A stretch of 64,000 bases of DNA from positions 1 through 64,000 of the forward strand of contig CAZIFA010000011.1 of assembly GCA_964539025.1 (NCBI GenBank), in the 5' to 3' direction. The first letter of the stretch is position 1. The number at the start of each line of letters is the position of its first letter. This DNA is from Micavibrio_A sp964539025 (GTDB lineage: Bacteria; Pseudomonadota; Alphaproteobacteria; Micavibrionales; Micavibrionaceae). The notes under the pieces are model-generated. The model did no database searches. It was not told the DNA's origin and worked only from the letters and a program-made list of their open reading frames with translations. The translations under genes and the position numbers were made by a program. Shown piece by piece: positions 1-7,542 of this stretch.

Positions 1-454
1 GGAAAATACTTTGGAGAACCTGACCATTGGCGTTTTTGCCAAGGCGGCCGGGGTCAATGTGGAGACCATCCGGTTCTACCAGCGCAAGGGCCTGCTGCCG
101 GAGCCAGACAAGCCCTATGGCAGCATTCGCCGCTATGGCGAGGCGGATGTAACACGAGTGCGGTTCGTGAAATCGGCCCAGCGGCTGGGCTTTAGCCTGG
201 ACGAAATCGCCGAGCTACTGCGGCTGGAGGATGGCACCCATTGCGAGGAAGCCAGCGGCCTGGCCGAGCACAAGCTCAAGGATGTGCGCGAGAAGATGGC
301 CGACTTGGCACGCATGGAGGCCGTGCTGTCTGAACTGGTGTGCGCCTGCCATGCGCGGAAAGGGAACGGTTCCTGCCCGCTGATTGCGTCACTGCAAGAC
401 GGAACGAAGCTCGCTGCATCGGCGCGGGGGAGTCACGGGGTGACTACGCCTTAG
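1..454 (+). CDS. merR: Mercury-responsive regulator MerR (5' end just outside window)
   Basis: Represses and, with Hg(II), activates the divergent mer operon by twisting its promoter. The reading frame begins one codon before the window: base 1 is the G of the expected ATG, giving MENTLENLTIGVF, nearly the Tn501/Tn21 protein. The N-terminal winged HTH (about residues 9-50) and the long dimerisation helix are intact. With that start the three mercury ligands fall at C82, C117 and C126, the family positions. The merTPA genes would lie left of the window on the other strand. The TAG stop sits inside the transposon terminal repeat, as is usual in this group. An internal TTG at position 11 is an unlikely start. 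Confidence 0.95.
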   Translation, partial: ENTLENLTIGVFAKAAGVNVETIRFYQRKGLLPEPDKPYGSIRRYGEADVTRVRFVKSAQRLGFSLDEIAELLRLEDGTHCEEASGLAEHKLKDVREKMADLARMEAVLSELVCACHARKGNGSCPLIASLQDGTKLAASARGSHGVTTP

Positions 455-487
455 CGTGCTTTATTTTCCGAATTCTGAGACGACCCC
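450..487 (+). mobile_element. Right terminal inverted repeat of a Tn21/Tn501-family mer transposon
   Basis: The 38 bases, read on the minus strand from 487, begin GGGGTCGTCTCAGAA and end AAAGCACGCTAAG. They match the Tn21-type 38-bp terminal repeat apart from about two bases in the middle. The repeat ends at GACCCC (487) and is followed by TTTTT, a possible 5-bp target duplication whose partner is outside the window. Everything right of 487 is therefore the target replicon, and merR is the last gene of the transposon. Confidence 0.9.
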
Positions 488-805
488 TTTTTGCAGCTGA
501 CAGCCAATTTCCTGGTCAGCAATTTCATCGATTATCCGTGTTTTAAAAGTAACAGTCAGTGGGAGTAGTAGGGATGCTCTCACGCAATCCGGCTTGGGAA
601 ATTCTGGTTATTCAGACAGACGGGGATTGTATCGCTTAAATAAAAATTTTTTGAAACAATGATGAAAATGTACTATTCTTAAGATGTGATAATGTATCTT
701 ATGAAAATAAAATATAAAATTTCTATTTTATAGTAATAACTTACTATTCGTTCCGTCATAGATATTATGATAAATATTTATCGTGTTTCTATGTTATTAG
801 CGAGT
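488..805. other. Intergenic flank between mer transposon and TrlF gene
   Basis: No convincing gene. About 620-760 is very AT-rich and could hold promoters or just be low-GC filler. No terminator is seen downstream of the minus-strand operon that ends at 806, and no second transposon end is visible. Confidence 0.4.
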
Positions 806-3800
806 TCAAGCATAATATTTTGCTCCACGGTTATCAAAGGCTGGGCGTGTGCCTTCCAAAACATCAACCAAGTAAGTGTTTGTTTGCGGTGCTTCAATAG
901 ATCCCAAGGTATAAATAACCTTGTTTTTATTGGCGCGATCAATGTTGGAATGAATTATTTGCTCAGCATCACAGACAACGGCGATATTGGGGCTGTGGGT
1001 TACCATGATAATTTGCCGGCGCTTTTTGACCTCTTTGATAACAGGAATAAGCAGACGATAAACTGTCTGGCTGTCTAAGTTTTCTTCTGGCTGATCAACA
1101 ATGATGGGCTTATTACTTTTATCAACCAGCAGATAGAATACCAGCAGCAAAGTCCCGCGCTCGCCAGGGGAAAGATGGCTTAGGTCTTTGCCATCCAGCT
1201 TGAGCGAATACTCCGGTTTCAGATATTCCAGAGACCATAAGTAATCATAAAGGTCTTTCACTTCGATGTGCTTGCGAAGCTGTGACTGAATCGTCATTCT
1301 CCCATTCTGCGCTGTGCGCTTGTCATACCTCAAATACTCCGTTATTTTCTCAACAAAACCGAGAGCTTCCTCTTCTTTATTGAAATCGAAATCATCACGG
1401 ACTTCTTCAAGAACCTGAGCACCTTTTTCTTTGCTGTAGAAAGAGCCAGCAAAGCCTTGTCCAATATATTTTTCAAAAAATTCGCGCTGGAAATCTCGCT
1501 CAACAATGCTGCTATCAAATGTAAGTTTGAATCCTTCTTTGATAATAATGCTTCCTTCAATCAATTCCTGAACGGCTTTAAACAATTCTACATAGACGTT
1601 CTTGATTGCATTAATAGCCCTATAAATCTTTTTAGAAGCTTCCTTCCTTTGAACTTCCAGTCGCTCGATATCAACAGGAGCCTGTTCTTGGACATATTTA
1701 ATCTGCGCTTGGAAATAGTTGATCGTATCAGGCTCAGGTTTATCCTGATTTCCCTCGATATTTTTCTTCCCTTGTTCCCAATTTTGAAGAGCCTGCGTAT
1801 ATGCCTGATACAGCTTATTGGGTGCATCAAGTTTATCCTGATGGGTCTTAATACGAGCCAAAATGTCGTATTTCTTAATAAGAAGACTCGTATCTCCCGT
1901 TTCAGCGAGAGCGTTGTCAACGATAGATTTTTCTATCACCAGCGTAGTTTGTTTGGCCGTAAGCTCAGTTTTATCAATGGACAATGCAATGATCTTGGAT
2001 ATATCAAGCCCTAATTTATTCACATCCAAGGCGGTATCGCTAATCAAACGATCGTAGTCAGATTTGAAATTATCGACCTTGCCTTGCAATTTTTGAGCAG
2101 TGGCAATCTGGTCAGCAAGGTTCTTTTGTCTGGTTTGCTGTTCTGCAATTTGTGCTTCAATGGCAGCAAGGATATTACGTTCCTCTTCGAGCTGTGTTTG
2201 AATGGCCTGATTGGCAGATTTCTGTTCTTCCGTTACGTTGCTGGGCTGCTCAACCACCTGCGGTTTGTTAGCAATATGCGCTTCCAGCTCCTTTTGCTTC
2301 AGATTTAGGCTGGATTGAAGCTGGGCAAGATGTTCAGGGGTGGTTTTGACTTCAAACTTACAAATATCAATATTGACGCGCTCAATCTCCTGACGGAATT
2401 GAGTTACCTGTGCCCGCAGCTCTTCGGTTTTATACTCGATGAGATCATCCAAGGTTTCTTTTCCCAGCTTGTCTGCATCGGGGATATGAGAAAAAATAAC
2501 CTTCCTCAATTCGCTTTGGAATTCGCTTCCTTCCCCTGGTACGGATTCCGTACAGACTTTTTCAAGGTAGGACTGCGGTATATATTTTACCAGCTCAACA
2601 CTATTGGGGTCTGGCTTGCTATTAAGGGATGTTGTGGCCGTTGTGCCGTCAGCCCACGTTGATAAAACCTCATAGTTCTTTGCAATTCTGCCATTCTTTT
2701 CGCAGAACCTCTCTTTTGTTAGGAAAGAAAAATGTACTGGATCACAATGGGCATTGCCGGCCAGTGCCAAAACATCTGCCAAGGCGCTTTTCCCGCTCCC
2801 CTTATTTCCAATGATAGAAACCATGTCAGAGTTTAGAGGAAGCTCACAGCCAAACCATTCATCATCTATATCTGCTGCTGCCGTCTTCTTAATGGAGATA
2901 TTCGATAAATAGCGCGTGCTGTTACTTTGAACTTCTTCCACTTTAGGAGGGACACGTCCAATAAATACGCGATCTTCTGGTTCATTGATGATCTGGCGCA
3001 GACCATTAAATGTCGGATCAGCCTTAATCCAGCAATATTTATTGATTGGCTTTGAATTTCCGTCCTTAAGTTTTCCGAGTTCATCATTTACATCATGAGA
3101 ATCGCTTCCTTTGATGCAGGGCTTTTTCTTTCCAAATAACTCTTTGAACTCTTCTACGGTAAGTTTGTCACTTTTCCAAAGGAAGAAATCAGCCTGAGTT
3201 TTATTAGATGAACCAAGTATATCTGCGTTACGAGTTAAACCTTGTTTAAAATAAGCATCACTTTTTGGGTTAATATCTCCAATTCCACCATACTCATCGT
3301 AAGGCAGCCAAATTAGGAATTTATCTTTAAAGGTTCCATCCTGTCTGAGCAGTTTACATACCGCATCAAAATCAACCTGAATGTTATTTAACAGGTGTTC
3401 TTTATCATTATATTTTTCTGCTATTGAAGATCCGTTCACCTGAAGAGTTCTAATGAACGCTTCAATATTTGAAGCAACGGCCGGATCAAAAATAATATGA
3501 AAATTTAAACGCGGTCCCGATTTTTCACCTCTATTCAAGACAACATTATTCATGCGACATTCAACAACCGGGAACAAGGTCTTTGTACGTAGCTTTTCTA
3601 AGGCTTCACGGTATGGCTTATTTCCATCTGTTGTCGACACTGGCTCGTTTAGCAAGCGCATAATTTCCATGTAGCCTGCAGCGGAAAAATAATCATTGAT
3701 ACCAATGACGTCACAATCAGCATTTCCAAGTTGGATAATAAATTGCTGCCAATCGCCAGCGAATCCGTGAGATGCTGGGGTATGAACGTGCAAATCCCAT

Positions 3801-3844
3801 CTGCGCCATTCTGATCCGCGAGACCATTCTTTTGAATTACTCAT
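806..3844 (-). CDS. TrlF-type protein: PHP domain fused to SMC-like AAA ATPase
   Basis: Large (1,012 aa) predicted nuclease-ATPase. The N-terminus carries a PHP-domain metal motif (DLHVHT, about residues 17-22). A Walker A, GNKGSGKSA, lies near residue 350, then a long coiled coil (about 430-700), and an ABC-type tail with signature LSPGERG (near 893) and Walker B IIVDQPEENLD (near 916). This order matches TrlF/PHP-SMC proteins, which recur in defence islands. The start is the ATG at 3844 because GGAGGT lies just upstream; the frame is open further but would run into the preceding gene. It is the last gene of a six-gene operon, 1 base after its neighbour. PHP phosphoesterase activity is inferred from the motif; the target is unknown. 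Confidence 0.8.
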   Translation of the reverse strand: MSNSKEWSRGSEWRRWDLHVHTPASHGFAGDWQQFIIQLGNADCDVIGINDYFSAAGYMEIMRLLNEPVSTTDGNKPYREALEKLRTKTLFPVVECRMNNVVLNRGEKSGPRLNFHIIFDPAVASNIEAFIRTLQVNGSSIAEKYNDKEHLLNNIQVDFDAVCKLLRQDGTFKDKFLIWLPYDEYGGIGDINPKSDAYFKQGLTRNADILGSSNKTQADFFLWKSDKLTVEEFKELFGKKKPCIKGSDSHDVNDELGKLKDGNSKPINKYCWIKADPTFNGLRQIINEPEDRVFIGRVPPKVEEVQSNSTRYLSNISIKKTAAADIDDEWFGCELPLNSDMVSIIGNKGSGKSALADVLALAGNAHCDPVHFSFLTKERFCEKNGRIAKNYEVLSTWADGTTATTSLNSKPDPNSVELVKYIPQSYLEKVCTESVPGEGSEFQSELRKVIFSHIPDADKLGKETLDDLIEYKTEELRAQVTQFRQEIERVNIDICKFEVKTTPEHLAQLQSSLNLKQKELEAHIANKPQVVEQPSNVTEEQKSANQAIQTQLEEERNILAAIEAQIAEQQTRQKNLADQIATAQKLQGKVDNFKSDYDRLISDTALDVNKLGLDISKIIALSIDKTELTAKQTTLVIEKSIVDNALAETGDTSLLIKKYDILARIKTHQDKLDAPNKLYQAYTQALQNWEQGKKNIEGNQDKPEPDTINYFQAQIKYVQEQAPVDIERLEVQRKEASKKIYRAINAIKNVYVELFKAVQELIEGSIIIKEGFKLTFDSSIVERDFQREFFEKYIGQGFAGSFYSKEKGAQVLEEVRDDFDFNKEEEALGFVEKITEYLRYDKRTAQNGRMTIQSQLRKHIEVKDLYDYLWSLEYLKPEYSLKLDGKDLSHLSPGERGTLLLVFYLLVDKSNKPIIVDQPEENLDSQTVYRLLIPVIKEVKKRRQIIMVTHSPNIAVVCDAEQIIHSNIDRANKNKVIYTLGSIEAPQTNTYLVDVLEGTRPAFDNRGAKYYA

Positions 3845-3845
3845 A

Positions 3846-5009
3846 CTACCTCCCCACGATCTCTTGTTTTTCAGGATCGTATCTGTAATTGACAATCTCA
3901 CCGCTCATAAGGAAGTGGATCGCTTGCTCGATTATCTCTAGCGGCGCGATAAACCATTCGCGCGGCACATATCGTTTTCCGGCTGCATCAAAAACATCCA
4001 CGTCCAAGCATGCCGAACCGAAGAATGTATGCAGCAAAAGCTCCAGTTTCTGCGGATTCATATTGTAGCATCGGAAAGCGGTCACGATGGACACAGGAGC
4101 CATGAGATATGTCGGCTCTATTGCGGCGTTTTTAATGCGTTCTTCCACGGGTACGCGCGAGAAGCCAATTTTGTACAGATTGCGGATCGATTGAATTTCT
4201 GGTCTGGGGCTGCGGGATTTCAGGACGTAGATGTATCCTGTTTCCGTATCATTGCTGGTGACGTTGCTAAAACCATCCAGGAGCCGTTCTTCATGCTCGG
4301 TAACGCGGCGGCCATCTTTATACAATTCTGCAGCTAGAGAGCGCAGCAGCATATCGCCCTCAGTGCCATTTTCAAAGATACAGCGCAGACGGGCGTTAAC
4401 ACGGCCTTCAACGACTTCTGTTTCACCGACCTCGGCTACATAAAGCAGGATGCCTTTCAGGACAAAGAAGTTGCCTTTGGCGATCTGATATCCTTTTGAG
4501 AACGGCCATAGCTTTCTTTTTCCACTTACCAGATCAGCATGGCATTGCTTGAATTTATCTTCAAAATCGCTGAAATCGGCGCATGGTTTTCTGCGGGCGA
4601 TATAATCCGGCATATTGGTTTCTTTTGGCACGTTCGGCACATTGCGGATGGTGAAAATGCTTTCGGCATCATTGTCGAGGATGCCAAAATCGTCATCCGC
4701 AAAAACGTCTTGGAGAGAATTAATCTCTTTAACCTCTGCGGGCAGAAGGTTGTGTTGATCTAAGTCAAGCAGGGCTTGGATTTTGTCTTTATTTTCACGG
4801 ATGGCCTTCAGGCGTGAGAAAAGCTGATGCTCCTGAACGCCGTTGCCAGGCTTGGGTTCGCGGCCATGTTCGTTCACAAACTGGTTTATCTCATGGAATG
4901 AGGCCACCAGGCGTTCATCCGCGCTGGCAGCAGCCGATGCTTTGGGCTTCACTTTCAGCAAGCCCAGCTCATCATCAGCAATCAGTTTGAGAAGTTCATC
5001 ACGATCCAA
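3846..5009 (-). CDS. GIY-YIG-type (T5orf172-like) nuclease protein
   Basis: A 387-aa protein with a C-terminal domain (about 260-360) containing YIYVLKS then LYKIGFSR, the two strands of the GIY-YIG fold as found in the T5orf172/MUG113 families, followed by the helix with RIKNA. The N-terminal 130 residues are acidic and helical and were not recognised. It probably starts at TTG 5009, since GGGAG lies about 7 bases upstream and no ATG is suitably placed. It begins 2 bases after the helicase stop, and its own stop overlaps the ribosome-binding site of the TrlF gene, so the three are translationally linked. Predicted DNA cleavage is inferred; catalytic residues were not aligned. Confidence 0.7.
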   Translation of the reverse strand: MDRDELLKLIADDELGLLKVKPKASAAASADERLVASFHEINQFVNEHGREPKPGNGVQEHQLFSRLKAIRENKDKIQALLDLDQHNLLPAEVKEINSLQDVFADDDFGILDNDAESIFTIRNVPNVPKETNMPDYIARRKPCADFSDFEDKFKQCHADLVSGKRKLWPFSKGYQIAKGNFFVLKGILLYVAEVGETEVVEGRVNARLRCIFENGTEGDMLLRSLAAELYKDGRRVTEHEERLLDGFSNVTSNDTETGYIYVLKSRSPRPEIQSIRNLYKIGFSRVPVEERIKNAAIEPTYLMAPVSIVTAFRCYNMNPQKLELLLHTFFGSACLDVDVFDAAGKRYVPREWFIAPLEIIEQAIHFLMSGEIVNYRYDPEKQEIVGR

Positions 5010-5011
5010 GG

Positions 5012-6931
5012 CTACACTCCCTGCGCACGGCGCTGGTTTTTAATATAAATCAGGGCTTCCGCCAGGCGGCGCTCCAACGGGTCAACCGATGAGATATTGG
5101 GTTCTTGCCCGCCGCTGTTTTGCACGAAACTCTTGATTTTCGGCCACAAGAGCAATGCTTCTTCATCCGTCATTTGGATGCGCGTTGCCTCGATAGCCTC
5201 CTGAATAACCCTGAAAACCCGTGCCGTGACGGATTTCGAGAGAATTTCGAACGCTTTCTGGAACGGGTTGATCTGGTCGATCAGGTCAATCTTCAGATCG
5301 TCAATATTAATGAATTTACCTGCCATGCGGATAAAGCGCTGGTCGCCAGTTTCTTTGATTTCTGCGTTCTTGATGACGGAGTCGACAACCACATATTGGC
5401 GGATTTCTTCAATCTCTTCATCAGATAGATCGGGATATTTGATTTTGATGATCTTGGGGATCATGACCTTATTAATCACTTCTGGGTCGACGTTGCCAGG
5501 CAGCGCCTTTACCATCTGATCATCCTGCAGGATGGTGGCTTTCAAGTCGTTAAGATCAGCTTCGATAATATCTTTGACCCGCTTGGAGCTTGGCTCTTTA
5601 AAGCCTCGGATTTTGATTTCCCCAGGCTCGGCTTCATCATCGTCAGACATCTTGGTCTTGAATTTGAAATTCGGCGCTAAAACCTGCTCCATCAACAGCG
5701 AGCAGGTGATGGCTTTCAACATATTGTTCACGGACAATGTAACAACATCATCCGTGGCATCGGGCTGAGCGATGAGATTGGTGAATTGGGCATGGGTTTT
5801 GTTGGAGCTGTCGCGGGTGCAACGGCCAATAATCTGAATGACCTCCGTCAGAGAACCACGGTATCCCACGGTCAGGGCATGCTCACAATACGGCCAGTCG
5901 AAGCCTTCCTTGGCCATGCCCAAGGCAATAATCAAATCCATATCGGCAGGGGATTTGATCCCGCGCAGATATTCCACAACACGGTCACGACCATTTTCTT
6001 CCACAAGGTTTGCGACCTTAAGGATTTTGCCATCGGCACGGCGTTTTAACGAAATGATCCCTGTGGCAGGGTCTTGGCTGACCACGTCACCGATTTTATC
6101 CAGGATGGTATCGACTTCCTGATATTTATCTTTTGTGGATTCACCTGCGTTGACGTTGGGAATGTGCAGGATCGTTTTTTTATCGGTATCAAGGATTTCA
6201 TCAATCGCGCTGGTATAACGCCCCTGATAAAAATGATAACCAATACCCAATGATTTTAGATGATCATAGCCATTGAGCTGCTCGTAATAGTTATAGGTGA
6301 CCTTGGTAAACTTGGCTTCGTCTTCCGGCATTAGAACGGGAACGCCGTCACCACGGAAATACGATCCCGTCATGGCGACAACATGGGCGTTGGTTTTAGT
6401 CATGATGGAATGCAGCAGGCTGCCTAAACGGCTGTTTTCCTTGTCGGCAGACACATGGTGAAATTCGTCAATGGCTAGGAGCGTGTCATTGAATTTGGCT
6501 TCATCCAGCTCCTCAAAAGCAAAGCGAAGCGTTGCGTGGGTGCAAATCAGGATACGTTCATCACTGTCCAGGAAGCGTTTGAAGGCTTGTACTTTGCTTT
6601 TGTCTCCGCCTGGTGTGCAAAGGTTGTATTCATCATTCGGCGCCCAGTTTGCAAAAAATCCATGCGACATGAGGTCGGTGGTGCCGAACGAACCGCCAAT
6701 AGACCGTTCAGGGACGGCTACGATGGCTTTTTTAATGCCCTGCTTGTACAGCTTGTCCAAAGCAATAAACATAAGCGCCCGTGATTTACCGGATGCAGGT
6801 GGCGCTTTCAAAAGGAGATATTGTGCATCACGCGCGGAATAAGCACGCTCCTGCATTTCGCGCATACCCATGGTGTTTGTGCTGGTGCTTTCGCCTGTCT
6901 GGGCATATGTGACGTCTACAATATTGGGCAT
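5012..6931 (-). CDS. DEAD/DEAH-like superfamily II helicase
   Basis: A 639-aa ATP-dependent helicase or translocase. Motif I is APPASGKS (43-50), motif II is the DEFHH variant (155-159), motif III AMTGSY (about 187-191) and motif VI QIIGRCTRDS (about 370). This resembles helicase subunits of type III-like or DISARM-like restriction systems more than RNA helicases. The start ATG overlaps the stop of the upstream membrane-protein gene by one base (TAATG). Its place between a methyltransferase and two predicted nucleases suggests it scans or unwinds DNA for them; that role is inferred. Confidence 0.8.
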   Translation of the reverse strand: MPNIVDVTYAQTGESTSTNTMGMREMQERAYSARDAQYLLLKAPPASGKSRALMFIALDKLYKQGIKKAIVAVPERSIGGSFGTTDLMSHGFFANWAPNDEYNLCTPGGDKSKVQAFKRFLDSDERILICTHATLRFAFEELDEAKFNDTLLAIDEFHHVSADKENSRLGSLLHSIMTKTNAHVVAMTGSYFRGDGVPVLMPEDEAKFTKVTYNYYEQLNGYDHLKSLGIGYHFYQGRYTSAIDEILDTDKKTILHIPNVNAGESTKDKYQEVDTILDKIGDVVSQDPATGIISLKRRADGKILKVANLVEENGRDRVVEYLRGIKSPADMDLIIALGMAKEGFDWPYCEHALTVGYRGSLTEVIQIIGRCTRDSSNKTHAQFTNLIAQPDATDDVVTLSVNNMLKAITCSLLMEQVLAPNFKFKTKMSDDDEAEPGEIKIRGFKEPSSKRVKDIIEADLNDLKATILQDDQMVKALPGNVDPEVINKVMIPKIIKIKYPDLSDEEIEEIRQYVVVDSVIKNAEIKETGDQRFIRMAGKFINIDDLKIDLIDQINPFQKAFEILSKSVTARVFRVIQEAIEATRIQMTDEEALLLWPKIKSFVQNSGGQEPNISSVDPLERRLAEALIYIKNQRRAQGV

Positions 6932-7542
6932 TATTCACTGCCTCCGCTTTGATTGCTGCCGGATGAAGCTGGCTGACCTTGGGAAGTCCCACCAGAAGCT
7001 GGCTGCGCGACGGGCGCAGTGGCAGGTTTATTTTGTGATACGCTGGCTTGTGGCGGCACGAACGAGCGCTGCCCTTGGCTAACTGCCTTGGGTGGCGTGA
7101 ATGAATTTTGTAGTTCTTTTCCGTTATTATTTCCTGCCATAGTAACCTCCTTCTGAATAATGCTGGTAAACAGGGCTATTACGATTAGAAGAAGGGACAG
7201 TATGAAAGTCCGCTCCCGCCATATATCGTAAGATCTCGCTTGGTTAAAATAAAGTTCTCCATCTTCAACTGCCGTTTCCTGATGTTCTAGACTCTTGTCG
7301 CAACCATCCCTGGCTTTTTTCAAAGACAGTATTTGGAGTGAAATCACGGAAAAAAAACCAATTAATGAGCCGCCCAAAATCAACCCAGGAATAAAACCAA
7401 TTTTGTCATCCTTTAAAGCGTCGAAAAGGAATGGTATTGCCAGCGTAGAAATGCCAAAAATTGCTTTATTCAAAAAGCCTTGATTTTCTTTGTACAGCTC
7501 CATCATAAGCTGGTTATATTCTTTGCGGCTGTCGTCACTCAT
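6931..7542 (-). CDS. Small membrane protein of the defence-like operon
   Basis: A 203-aa protein with three hydrophobic stretches: about 27-40, 50-70 (IPGLILGGSLIGFFSV) and about 113-130 (FILSLLLIVIALF). A disordered tail from about 135 is rich in Gln, Pro, Ser and Gly. The family was not recognised. It starts with the ATGA overlap at the methyltransferase stop and ends in a TAATG overlap with the helicase start, so it is fully embedded in the operon. A membrane component next to DNA-processing enzymes could act as an effector or anchor; this is inference from position only. Confidence 0.6.
   Translation of the reverse strand: MSDDSRKEYNQLMMELYKENQGFLNKAIFGISTLAIPFLFDALKDDKIGFIPGLILGGSLIGFFSVISLQILSLKKARDGCDKSLEHQETAVEDGELYFNQARSYDIWRERTFILSLLLIVIALFTSIIQKEVTMAGNNNGKELQNSFTPPKAVSQGQRSFVPPQASVSQNKPATAPVAQPASGGTSQGQPASSGSNQSGGSE

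Noticed and set aside
1457..2814. Plus-strand open frames of 60-185 codons inside the TrlF gene
   Set aside because: They lie wholly inside the long minus-strand gene and have no ribosome-binding sites or recognisable domains.
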